This document shows, in pieces, positions 24,550 through 33,520 of a DNA stretch of 64,000 nt. The position numbers and the translations under genes are program-made. The notes beneath the pieces are model-generated. The model was given only the letters and a program-made list of their open reading frames with translations. It ran no database searches and was not told the DNA's origin. The DNA comes from JAPWJZ01 sp964575605. Lineage in GTDB: Bacteria; Pseudomonadota; Alphaproteobacteria; Micavibrionales; UBA2020. Location of the stretch: NCBI GenBank assembly GCA_964575605.1, contig CAZNRN010000002.1, positions 142,941 to 206,940 of the forward strand, read 5' to 3'. How positions within the stretch are numbered: the first letter of the stretch is position 1; each line of letters opens with the position of its first letter.

Positions 24550-25377
24550 CTAGGAATGTGGCACAGCCTTTGGTTTTTTTCTCGGCTGCGGCTTCACCCG
24601 TTCCTCCGCCACCTTCACCACCGTTTCCTGCACGGCTTTCGACAGGTCTCCTTCGGTGCCCTGCCAGTAGGCGGGGCCGTTGACGAGGTGGTGTTTGACT
24701 TTGCCCGGGAAGTCTTTGGCGAGGTTTTCCGAGAGGAATTCCATGCCGGTGCCGGCGCGGCCTAAAATCACGAAATCGATAGTGGCGCGGGTGTTGGATT
24801 TCAGCAGTTTTTCCAGTTGTTCCTTTGCCTTGGGGTAATCGGCGAATTCGCCGTCGCTGATGACGACGAAATGGGTGGGCTTGCCGTTGGCCTTGTTCAG
24901 CGCGGCGGTCTTGATCATTTCGTCGGCGACGGGGCGGAAATCGGATGATGCGCCTTTTTTCTCGAAGGCTTCGCGCGTGGCGGGGTCGGTGATATCGCCG
25001 CTGGCGCTGCGCACCTGCGGGGCGGAGCCCCAGAGCGATACCTCTGCGCCGATTGTTTTAAGGACGGCGGCGCCGTCGAGTGCGGCGTAGAAAGGTTTTT
25101 GCGTCATGCTGCCGGTATGGTCGACGAAGACGGCGAAGGCATGGGGCTTGGTTTCATGGGCCAGCAGGCCTTTGACGAATTCGGCTTTCAGCGCGATGCG
25201 GTCACGGTAGCGGGCTTGTTCGCGCGCCTCGTCTTCCTTCTTCGATTTTTCGAGGGCGGCGAGGGCCTGGTCGACGACGGCCAGTTTCTCCTCTGCCGTG
25301 GTGACGGCGGCGGCGAATTCCTCGCGCAGCTTCTTCAGCCGGGGGACGGGATCGGGCTTTTGATTCTTGTCAGGCAT
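24550..25377 (-). CDS. vWA-domain protein (TerY-like)
   Basis: A 275-residue cytoplasmic protein: an N-terminal charged coiled-coil-like helix (about 12-65) followed by a von Willebrand A domain. The MIDAS start is FVDHTGSM (D86, T88, S90), and VVISDGEFADY supplies the later metal-site Asp. The end is Lys/Pro-rich. vWA proteins next to a kinase and a PP2C phosphatase are the TerY-P triad of tellurium/stress-response systems, which is established for the ter family; assignment here is by domain and context. No Shine-Dalgarno precedes the ATG, and the -10 box sits 5 bases upstream, suggesting leaderless translation. Confidence 0.78.
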   Translation of the reverse strand: MPDKNQKPDPVPRLKKLREEFAAAVTTAEEKLAVVDQALAALEKSKKEDEAREQARYRDRIALKAEFVKGLLAHETKPHAFAVFVDHTGSMTQKPFYAALDGAAVLKTIGAEVSLWGSAPQVRSASGDITDPATREAFEKKGASSDFRPVADEMIKTAALNKANGKPTHFVVISDGEFADYPKAKEQLEKLLKSNTRATIDFVILGRAGTGMEFLSENLAKDFPGKVKHHLVNGPAYWQGTEGDLSKAVQETVVKVAEERVKPQPRKKPKAVPHS

Positions 25378-25382
25378 AAGAT

Positions 25383-25411
25383 TTTTTATGGCTATTAACC
25401 CCTTAAGTCAA
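25383..25411 (-). promoter_or_regulatory. Promoter of the vWA gene, apparently leaderless
   Basis: Minus-strand TTGACT (25411-25406), 17-base spacer, TAAAAA (25388-25383). Five bases separate the -10 box from the ATG at 25377, so the transcript should begin at or next to the start codon. Confidence 0.5.
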
Positions 25412-25647
25412 CGTGCGGCGCATAGATGGTTTACATAACGTTACGGGCGGGGCGAGAAAGATAGTTTGCTGCACTGCACTCTGCATTGACTTATCCGTGG
25501 GGGAGGGTAGGCTTATCCATAATACAGTCAACATCGTCCAGATTAATTTAATAGTATGAAACAGGGCATTCCCATGGCCGCGATTTCATTCTATTTATGT
25601 CTACACAATCTGAGACAAAAATCTGATTCCACGGGCGGCGCTTATTT

Positions 25648-28600
25648 GTGTCGCTTGCGAAAGGGTTAAGGCACTTGGCAGAGAACGCCAAAAACGGTTC
25701 GCCCTCTCCGCAGCCTCCGGTTCCGCCGGTGGCGGCTGCATCCCCGACTCCGTCGGCAAATCAAACAACGTCGACTCCGGTTCCGGCTCCTGCTGTCGCA
25801 ACGCCTAAAGTTTTCACCGTCGCGCCCGATAAATCATTCCTCGATGCCGTCGCACGCGGCGTGCTGGCGAAAGCGGCGGGCGACCCCTTGAAGCTTTCCG
25901 ACTATTCCATCCTCGTCCCCGACCGCGAAACGAAGACGTTGCTGCGTCAGGCCTTCATGGAACAGCTGGCGGGCAAGCCCGGCATCATGCCGCGCATCGA
26001 CGCGCCGGGCGATATGGATGACGACGACCTCTCGCTGAAAATTTCCAGCAACCGTATCCTTTCACAGGCCCTGATGGATATCCCGCCCGCCGTGCCGCGC
26101 CTGCACCGGCAGCTGATTCTGGCGGAAGAAATTTTAAAGATCCCGGGCATGGCGTCCTCGGTGCAGAAGGCGATCAAGCTGGGCGGCGAACTGGGCTCCT
26201 TCATCGACGACATCCAGCGGAACAACATCGAGCTGAAAAACGTCGATAAACTGGTGCCCGACGAATTCCGCGCGCAATGGGCGCATACCGCGGAATTTCT
26301 GAAAATCATCACCGAAACCTGGCCCGACCGCCTGTCGAAAATGGGCATGGTCGACCCCGAAGACCACAAGAACCTGCTGATTTCCGTACAGGCCGCGCAC
26401 TGGCAGCATAACCCGCCGGCCTCGCCCATTCTTGCCGTGGGTTTCACAGATACCTCGCCCGCGATCGTCACGCTTTTGCAAACCGTCGCGACCCTGCCGC
26501 AGGGCGGCGTGGTGCTGCCGGGCGTCGACATGAAGCTCGACCAGAAAAGCTGGGACGTGCTCACCCCCGTGCATCCGCAATATGCGTTTAAAAAGATGCT
26601 CTCCGAACTGGGCGCCGACCGTTCAGCCGTTGCGACATGGGAAGCCGACCTGCCGGGCCCGCGCCACGCACGTACCGTCGACCTCGAAAAAACCAATACC
26701 GAGCGCCAGAAGCTTTTACGTGAAGCCATGCGCCCCGCCGGAACGTCGGAAGGCTGGAGCGCGCTGAAGGGCCGCAAGAACACCAAGAAGGGCCCGCTGG
26801 CCGACAACGACAACGACGCCATCGGCATCGAGGCTCTGGCGGGCATGGACCTCATCACCTGTTCCTCGCAGCAGGAAGAAGCCTCCGTCGTCGCGCTGAA
26901 AATGCGCGAAACGCTGGAAGCGCCCGGCCGCACCGCGATGCTGGTGACGGGCGACCGTTCGCTGGCGCGCCGCGTTTCCGCCCGCCTCCGCTACTGGCGC
27001 GTCGAGGTTGAAGACCAGGCCGGCGTGTCGCTGGCTGAATCGCCTGCCGGGGTGTTTTTGCTGTCGACCGCAAACATGGCCGCCGAAGAATGGTCGCCGG
27101 TTGCGACGCTGGAGGCGCTGAAGCATCCGCTCGCCGGTTTGGGCGGCAAGCCTGAAGATTTCGCGAAAAAACTCTCGACTGTCGAAGACATGGTTTTCCA
27201 CGGCCCCCGCCCCGGCGCTGGCGTTGCAGGCGTAAAAGGCGTCCTTGCCGCGGCCTTCAACCGCGCCGCGCGCCGCCCGAAAGCGCGCCCGCAGGCGGAG
27301 CTGAAGGCCGAACAGGCGGAGCTTGACGCATGGCTCGATAAAATTACGGCCTCTGGCAAGGATTTCTTCGACAAGATGGCGGCAGGCAAGCAGCGGCCAT
27401 TCAAAGAGTTTCTGGATGACCATATCCGCTTTGCCGAAGCGCTGGCGGCCACCGACACCGAAAAAGGTGCCGAGCGCCTGTGGCGCGGCGATGACGGCGT
27501 GGGGGCTGCGCGCTTCCTGACGCAATTGCGTGATGCCGCTGCCTTTATCCCGCCTGTTACGGGGCAGGATTATGTGGATGTTTTGCAGGGCCTGATGCGC
27601 GACGTGCGCCTGCGCTATACGGCGGCGGGGCACCCCGCGCTGAAAATCGTGACGCCCGAACAGGCGCTGCTGCAAAAGGCCGATGTCGTCATCATCGGCG
27701 GCTTCAACGACGAAAGCTGGCCGAAGAAACCAGATGAAAGCCCCTGGCTCTCGCCCGATATGGCGAAGGGGTTGGGCCTGCCGCCTGCGGAAGAGCAGAT
27801 CGGCCGCGCGGCTTACCATTTCGTGCAGACGGCCTCGAACCCCAACGTGCTGCTCTCCCGCGCCGTGCGCTCGGGTGATGCGCCTGCGGTGGCCTCGCCC
27901 TTCCTGACGCGCCTGACCATGGTGCTGAAAGGCGCGGGCCTCGACCAGGAGATCGAGAGCAAGACGCAGCTCCTCGAAATCCACAACGCCATGCAGACGC
28001 CTGCATCGGTGACGCCGATCGCGCCGCCCGAGCCGCGCCCGCCGAAAGACGTGCGACCCAAGGAACTGCCGGTGACCGCGATCGAAAAGCTGATGCGCGA
28101 CCCTTATTCCGTCTATGCGAAATATATCCTGAACCTGAAGCCGAAAAGCCCGCTGGACGCCTCGCCCAGCGTGGCCGAGCGCGGCACCTTTACGCATGAC
28201 GCGCTGGATGCTTTCGTTAAAAAGTTCCCAGACAAGCTGCCCGACAACGCCTATGACGAGCTGCTGAAAATCGGGCGTGAATCGTTTGAAACCCGCATCA
28301 ACAATCCGAACGTGCAGGCCTTCTGGTGGCCGCGCTTCGAGCGCATCGCGAAATGGTTCGTGAAGTTCGAGGAGGAGCGCCGCGAGATGACCAAGACGCT
28401 CGGCACCGAAGTGCGCGGCAAGCTTGAAATCGACATGGGCGGCGGCGAGATTTTCACGCTCACCACCATCGCCGACCGCATCGACCGCAACGCCGACGAC
28501 CAGCTGGCGATCATCGATTATAAAACCGGCGCGGTGCCGACGCAGAAATCCGTCGCGCTCGGCTATTCGCCCCAATTGACGCTGGAAGCCCTGATCGCCT

Positions 28601-28938
28601 ATCGCGGCGGTTTCGCGCAGGTCGATGCCTCGGAAGTCGGCGAGCTGCAGTACTGGAAGCTCTCGGGCGGCAAGCCTGCGGCGGACGTCACCAACGTGCG
28701 CGGCGACGTGAAGCAGCTGGTCGACCAGGCCAACGACGGCATTTCGAGCCTCGTGAAGGCCTTCAATGACCCGAAGACGCCTTACCTGTCGACGCCCGAC
28801 AAGGCCAAGGCCGCACGCTATAACAGCTACGAACACCTCGCCCGCACCGGCGAATGGGGCACGGTGAAGCCCGAAACCGGCGCCAAAAAAACCAAGACCA
28901 CTACGCGCCGCAAGAAACCGCCGGTGAAACACAAATGA
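25648..28938 (+). CDS. addB: Double-strand break repair protein AddB
   Basis: AddB is the helicase-like/nuclease subunit of AddAB, which resects double-strand breaks for RecA loading. The 1096-residue protein, read from a GTG, has a Pro/Ala/Thr-rich leader (about 15-50) before the family-typical FTVAPDKSFLDAVARG. It continues with the inactive SF1-like helicase region and a C-terminal RecB-type nuclease: RGTFTHDALDAF, then LAIIDYKTGAVP with the catalytic Asp and Lys, then GYSPQLTLEAL. No ATG is available that keeps the conserved start, so GTG at 25648 is accepted with caution. It is coupled to addA by an ATGA overlap. Confidence 0.93.
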   Translation: MSLAKGLRHLAENAKNGSPSPQPPVPPVAAASPTPSANQTTSTPVPAPAVATPKVFTVAPDKSFLDAVARGVLAKAAGDPLKLSDYSILVPDRETKTLLRQAFMEQLAGKPGIMPRIDAPGDMDDDDLSLKISSNRILSQALMDIPPAVPRLHRQLILAEEILKIPGMASSVQKAIKLGGELGSFIDDIQRNNIELKNVDKLVPDEFRAQWAHTAEFLKIITETWPDRLSKMGMVDPEDHKNLLISVQAAHWQHNPPASPILAVGFTDTSPAIVTLLQTVATLPQGGVVLPGVDMKLDQKSWDVLTPVHPQYAFKKMLSELGADRSAVATWEADLPGPRHARTVDLEKTNTERQKLLREAMRPAGTSEGWSALKGRKNTKKGPLADNDNDAIGIEALAGMDLITCSSQQEEASVVALKMRETLEAPGRTAMLVTGDRSLARRVSARLRYWRVEVEDQAGVSLAESPAGVFLLSTANMAAEEWSPVATLEALKHPLAGLGGKPEDFAKKLSTVEDMVFHGPRPGAGVAGVKGVLAAAFNRAARRPKARPQAELKAEQAELDAWLDKITASGKDFFDKMAAGKQRPFKEFLDDHIRFAEALAATDTEKGAERLWRGDDGVGAARFLTQLRDAAAFIPPVTGQDYVDVLQGLMRDVRLRYTAAGHPALKIVTPEQALLQKADVVIIGGFNDESWPKKPDESPWLSPDMAKGLGLPPAEEQIGRAAYHFVQTASNPNVLLSRAVRSGDAPAVASPFLTRLTMVLKGAGLDQEIESKTQLLEIHNAMQTPASVTPIAPPEPRPPKDVRPKELPVTAIEKLMRDPYSVYAKYILNLKPKSPLDASPSVAERGTFTHDALDAFVKKFPDKLPDNAYDELLKIGRESFETRINNPNVQAFWWPRFERIAKWFVKFEEERREMTKTLGTEVRGKLEIDMGGGEIFTLTTIADRIDRNADDQLAIIDYKTGAVPTQKSVALGYSPQLTLEALIAYRGGFAQVDASEVGELQYWKLSGGKPAADVTNVRGDVKQLVDQANDGISSLVKAFNDPKTPYLSTPDKAKAARYNSYEHLARTGEWGTVKPETGAKKTKTTTRRKKPPVKHK

Positions 28939-31900
28939 CCGCGAAAAAGAAGCCCGAGCAGGAAAAGGATATCAAGCGCGTGCCTGAAGCCACGCCCGCC
29001 ATCCCGCGCGGCAAGCCCGACCCCAACGTCGTGCAGCGGCAGGCCTCCGACCCTTCGGCCTCCGTCTGGGTGACGGCTTCCGCAGGTACGGGCAAGACCA
29101 AGGTCCTGACCGACCGCGTCTTGCGCCTGATGCTGAACGGCTCGGCGCCCGACCAGATTTTGTGCGTGACCTTTACGCGCGCCGCCGCCTCCGTCATGAC
29201 CAACCGTATCCGCGAAGAGTTGTCGAACTGGGCGACCTGTGACGATGAGACGCTGGAAGACCGCCTGACCAAGCTGAACGGCGTCAAGCCTGACGACGCG
29301 GCGATGAAGCGCGCGCGCCAGCTGTTTGCCGAATTCCTCGACGCTTACGGCGGCCTGCGCGTGCAGACCATCCACTCGTTCTCACAGTCGCTCTTGCGCC
29401 GCTTCCCGATTGAATCGGGAATTCCGCCCTATTTCGACGTGATGGACGAACAGTCGTCGTCCGAAATGCTGCGCGAGGCGCAGGCCGATGTGCTGCGGCA
29501 GGCGCAGAAAGACCCCACCACGCCGCTCGCCCGCGCGGTGCAGCTGGTGACACCCGAGGTGTCCGAAGACGAATTCGCCGCTACCATAGGCGACCTTACC
29601 TATCGCCGCGGCCAGCTGTTCAGCATCTTCAACAAGGACGGCGGGCTCGAGGCGACCATCGACAACGTCTATAAATACCTGGGCGCGCCCAAGGGCCTCG
29701 ACACCGCGGCGATGAGCCGTGATTTGAACGCTAATACCGGCCTGAACGGCCATGCTCCCGATATCAAGGCGCTGAAGGAAGCCGCGGACATGCTGGCGGG
29801 TGGCACCGAGGGCGACCTTGAAAAAGCCAAAATCATCAAGGCCTGGATCCTCCACCCGCAACAGCGGCAGGAATTGTTCTGGGACTACGTGAACGTCTTC
29901 CTGACGCAGGACCGCAACGTCCGCAAGCGCCTGACCACCAAGGCGTCATCGGGCGCGCAGGACGCGATGGAAAAAGAAGCCCAGCGCCTGATTGAAGGCA
30001 TCGAGGCTATTTCCACCATGAACGTCGCGCGCGGCACGGAATCGCTGCTGCGTATCACAGGCGCGGTGCTGGAGCGGTATACCGAGAAAAAACGCTCGCT
30101 CAACCAGCTCGACTACGACGACCTGATTTATCATGCCAATAAAATGATGAAGCAGGACAACGCCGCCGGCTGGGTGCTGCAAAAGCTGCCTGGCAACATC
30201 AAGCATATCCTGGTCGACGAAGCGCAGGACACCAACCCCGACCAGTGGGAACTGGTGACGGCAATTGCGAAAGAGTTCTTCGAGAACCCCGCGCGCAAGG
30301 CGTCAAAAGACAATACGATATTTGTCGTCGGCGATGAAAAACAGTCGATTTTCAGCTTCCAGCGTGCCGACCCCCGCGAATTCGCCCTGCACAAGAAATC
30401 ATTCGAAGACCTGGTGAAAAATGCCGGCGGACGCTGGCGCGAGGTTGAGATGGAAATCGCCTTCCGCTCCAGCCCCGCCATCACGCAGGCGGTCGATGCC
30501 GTTTTTGCGAACCCTGCCGCCGCCGACGGTTTGTTCTTCGACGGCGACAAGGATAAACAGGTGCGCCACAACCCCTTCCGCCGCGGACAGGCGGGGGTGG
30601 TCGAGGTGCACCCCGTGCTGCGCCCCGGCGAGAAAGAACCCGAAACCCCTTGGGAGCTGCCGCTGAAAATGAAGGACGCGCCCGACCCCTCGGGCGATAT
30701 GGCCGACAAAATCGCCGACCAGATCAAGGGCTGGCTTGATAGCGGCGAGCAGCTGCAGTCGCGCAAACGCCCGATCAGCCCCGCCGATATCGTCATCCTC
30801 GTGCGCCGCCGGTCGGAATTCGTCGACAACATGGTGCGCGCGCTGAAAAAACGCGACATCCCCGTCGCGGGCGCAGACCGCATGAGCCTGCGCGAGCAAA
30901 TTGCCGTGATGGATATGGTGGCGCTGGCCGAATGCCTTCTGTTCCCCAAGGACGATTACAAGCTGGCCTGCGTGCTGAAATCGCCGCTGGTCGGCATGAC
31001 CGACAAGCAGCTGGAAACCCTCGCCGTCAACCGCCCGGGCGACCTCTGGGATGCGCTGGCCGCGAAGGCGAAAGACGCCAAAGCGGATAAACTTTACCGC
31101 GACGCCTTCAACTACCTCGAAGGCCTGCAGAAATCGCTGAACGACGAACGCCCGTATGAGTTCTATTCAACTGTGCTGATGAACGCCTGCCCCGCGAACA
31201 ATATGTCGGGGCTGAACGCAATGTACAGTCGCATGGGTTTCGAGGCGGAAGACCCGCTGGTCGAGTTCATGAACGCGGTCGAGCGCTTCGAGAAACTCCA
31301 TGTGCCGTCGCTGCAGGGCTTTATCTCGTGGCTCGACGCCGGCGAGGCGGAAGTGAAGCGCGAGCTGAACATGAACCCCGAAACTCCCCGCGTGCATATC
31401 ATGACCGTGCACGGCGCCAAGGGGCTGGAAGCGCCGATCGTCTTCCTGCCGGACACAACCGGCCTGCCCGAAGACAACGCCCGCGCACGCCCCAAATTCC
31501 TGTGGCCGGACGACGAGCGCAGCGTGCCGCTCTGGGTGCCACGCGCCGAGCTGGAAAGCAGCGTCTTTGCCGCCGAGCGCGAAAAGGCCGAGCTGGAGCG
31601 CGACCGCGAATTCCGCCGCCTGATGTATGTCGCCCTGACACGCGCCGCCGACCGCCTGTATGTCTACGGCTACCAGAACACCGACGATGTTTCGCCGAAA
31701 AGCTGGTATTCGCTAATCCGCAAGGGCATCGCCGAAAACCTGAAGGACGATATCACTGTCATCAAGCCGCCCAAGGAATACGGCGGGGAGAAACCGACGC
31801 CGGCATCGACCTTCAACAAAAAGGCCAAGCCGCAGCTGGAACCCGAAGACGGCGACGAAACCATCTTGCGCTTCACGGTCAAGCAGACGGCGCGCCCCCA

Positions 31901-32642
31901 ACCCGACGGGCTGAAGGCCGCGGCAAAAGGTAAAACAGTTGGCATCCCCGTCTGGGCGCGCACCGTGCCGAAGTCGGACCAGACGCCGGTCGAAAAGTTC
32001 AGGCCCTCCGAATACAAGGCGACCAATGACAACATGAGCGCGCCTTCGCCGCTCGAGGCGGAAAAAGAGACTTATTACCGCCGCCTGGGATCGGTCGTGC
32101 ACGAACTGTTCGAATTCCTGCCTTCCATCCCCGCCGCGGAACGCGAAGCGGCGGCGAAAAAACACCTGTCGAAACCGGGCTTCGGCCTGACCGACAAGGA
32201 TCAGGAAGAAGCCTCGAAAGAAGTGCTGAAAATCCTCAACGACCCGCATTTCGGCGGCCTTTTCGGCCCCAACAGCCGCGCCGAAGTCAGCATCACCGGC
32301 CTGTTCGACCGTGCCGGCGTGAAACAGATGATGTCGGGCCAGATCGACCGCCTTGTCGTAGATGACAAGAGCGTGCTGATCGTCGACTTCAAGAACAGCG
32401 TCCACGTGCCAAAAAACGCGGGCGAGGTCACGGATAAATATGTGATGCAGATGGCGGCTTATCGCCTCGCCCTGCAGCAGATTTATCCCGACAAGGAAAT
32501 CAAATGCGCGCTGCTCTACACGCGCAAGGCCAAGATCGTGTCGCTGCCGAACGAGATGCTGGACGCTGCGCTGAAGAAAATCGATTTGGTGCCGCACGAC
32601 CCGAATAAAAAGCCCGCGGCACCCAAGCCGCCCGGCCTGTAA
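28935..32642 (+). CDS. addA: Double-strand break repair helicase AddA
   Basis: AddA is the UvrD/RecB-like helicase and second nuclease subunit of AddAB. The start at 28935 forms an ATGA overlap with addB; an upstream in-frame ATG at 28854 would lie inside addB and is rejected. The 1235-residue protein shows Walker A TASAGTGKTKVLT, motif II ILVDEAQDTNPDQWE, motif III VVGDEKQSIFSFQ, EIAFRSS, motif V TVHGAKGLEAPIV and motif VI LMYVALTRAADRLYV. The C-terminal nuclease has SVVHELFEF, QIDRLVVDD and IVDFKNSVHV. All helicase and nuclease residues appear intact. Confidence 0.96.
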   Translation: MTAKKKPEQEKDIKRVPEATPAIPRGKPDPNVVQRQASDPSASVWVTASAGTGKTKVLTDRVLRLMLNGSAPDQILCVTFTRAAASVMTNRIREELSNWATCDDETLEDRLTKLNGVKPDDAAMKRARQLFAEFLDAYGGLRVQTIHSFSQSLLRRFPIESGIPPYFDVMDEQSSSEMLREAQADVLRQAQKDPTTPLARAVQLVTPEVSEDEFAATIGDLTYRRGQLFSIFNKDGGLEATIDNVYKYLGAPKGLDTAAMSRDLNANTGLNGHAPDIKALKEAADMLAGGTEGDLEKAKIIKAWILHPQQRQELFWDYVNVFLTQDRNVRKRLTTKASSGAQDAMEKEAQRLIEGIEAISTMNVARGTESLLRITGAVLERYTEKKRSLNQLDYDDLIYHANKMMKQDNAAGWVLQKLPGNIKHILVDEAQDTNPDQWELVTAIAKEFFENPARKASKDNTIFVVGDEKQSIFSFQRADPREFALHKKSFEDLVKNAGGRWREVEMEIAFRSSPAITQAVDAVFANPAAADGLFFDGDKDKQVRHNPFRRGQAGVVEVHPVLRPGEKEPETPWELPLKMKDAPDPSGDMADKIADQIKGWLDSGEQLQSRKRPISPADIVILVRRRSEFVDNMVRALKKRDIPVAGADRMSLREQIAVMDMVALAECLLFPKDDYKLACVLKSPLVGMTDKQLETLAVNRPGDLWDALAAKAKDAKADKLYRDAFNYLEGLQKSLNDERPYEFYSTVLMNACPANNMSGLNAMYSRMGFEAEDPLVEFMNAVERFEKLHVPSLQGFISWLDAGEAEVKRELNMNPETPRVHIMTVHGAKGLEAPIVFLPDTTGLPEDNARARPKFLWPDDERSVPLWVPRAELESSVFAAEREKAELERDREFRRLMYVALTRAADRLYVYGYQNTDDVSPKSWYSLIRKGIAENLKDDITVIKPPKEYGGEKPTPASTFNKKAKPQLEPEDGDETILRFTVKQTARPQPDGLKAAAKGKTVGIPVWARTVPKSDQTPVEKFRPSEYKATNDNMSAPSPLEAEKETYYRRLGSVVHELFEFLPSIPAAEREAAAKKHLSKPGFGLTDKDQEEASKEVLKILNDPHFGGLFGPNSRAEVSITGLFDRAGVKQMMSGQIDRLVVDDKSVLIVDFKNSVHVPKNAGEVTDKYVMQMAAYRLALQQIYPDKEIKCALLYTRKAKIVSLPNEMLDAALKKIDLVPHDPNKKPAAPKPPGL

Positions 32643-32645
32643 TTA

Positions 32646-33377
32646 TCAAGCCGATAAAACAGCTTTAGTAATGCCCGTGTAAGGCATAGGTGCGCATTTT
32701 TTATGCGACGTGGACAGCGGGGGGTTCGTGGGCGGCACGCGACGGAAGCCTTCGAAGGGAAGGGCGCGGCAGAAAATGTCGCGTAGTTTTTCTACGCCCT
32801 CCTTCGCGGCGGCAATCGCGAAGTCGCGCGCGGCCTTGAAGCGCTGCCAGTTATCCTTCGTCAGCTCCCATATTTCCTGCACGGACGATCCGCCGATGTA
32901 ATGGCTGGTGGCACGGATTTCCAGCAGCTCCGCACCGGTCTTTGCCTTCAGCTGGCGCGAGGCCTCGTTGTCGGCGGCATTCTTAATGACCAGCTTTTCA
33001 AACCCGAGTTCGTTGAAGGCATGATCGTTCACGGCGACCAGCGCTTCTTTCATGTACCCGCTGTTCTGGTATTCCTTTGCGATCCAAAGCCCGCGGTTGC
33101 CCGACGCGGTGTCGCGGCGCAGGTGGATGACGCCGATAACTTCGTCAGGGTTCTCGCGGCGTGTGATGCCCCAGTACCAGTCGTTGCCGCGTTCCATGGC
33201 GGGCAGGGCGATGTTCTTCAGGAATTTTTCCGCGCCGTCGTCGGGATAGGGCCATTTGACCGCGTTCTTCGAGAGATATTTGACGGTATCCCAATGGGGA
33301 AAATAGCGCTGGATATCGCCGCTGTCGCCCAGCGACAGGGGGCGGAGTACCAGCCTTTTTGTCTCCAGAATCGTCAT
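32646..33377 (-). CDS. GNAT-family acetyltransferase
   Basis: An acetyltransferase of the RimJ/RimL group. I prefer the ATG at 33377 because the product then begins TILETKRLVLRPL, the standard family opening; an ATG at 33407 adds ten residues without similarity. About 243 residues: the GNAT domain spans residues 1-170, with VIGVIHLRRD and the acetyl-CoA stretch AKEYQNSGYMKEAL followed by NAADNEASRQLKAKTG. The last about 65 residues lie outside the domain and are unrecognised. The substrate is unknown. It converges on addA with a gap of 3 bases. Confidence 0.8.
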   Translation of the reverse strand: MTILETKRLVLRPLSLGDSGDIQRYFPHWDTVKYLSKNAVKWPYPDDGAEKFLKNIALPAMERGNDWYWGITRRENPDEVIGVIHLRRDTASGNRGLWIAKEYQNSGYMKEALVAVNDHAFNELGFEKLVIKNAADNEASRQLKAKTGAELLEIRATSHYIGGSSVQEIWELTKDNWQRFKAARDFAIAAAKEGVEKLRDIFCRALPFEGFRRVPPTNPPLSTSHKKCAPMPYTGITKAVLSA

Positions 33378-33520
33378 TGCGTTACCCGAAAAACCCTTAA
33401 ATACCAATGGCGGAAGGTGTTAACTTAACAGGGATGACATTATTCTGTCAAATAAATAAGGATTGCAGCAAACGGGTTGCTGGGCTTTGCTAGCGGGCAG
33501 CAGCAAAAGGGTATCTTTTC

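Noticed and set aside
25488..25525. Two TTATCC elements resembling DnaA boxes between the vWA gene and addB
   Set aside because: Only one comes within a single mismatch of TTATCCACA, and no origin-type gene or AT-rich unwinding region is nearby.
26716..28932. A 738-codon open frame on the minus strand opposite addB
   Set aside because: It is the complement of a GC-rich coding sequence with clear AddB motifs. The product is Arg/His/Gly-rich with no recognisable domain.
28854..28934. A 27-codon upstream extension of addA
   Set aside because: It overlaps addB coding sequence, and the ATGA junction at 28935 gives the usual coupled start.
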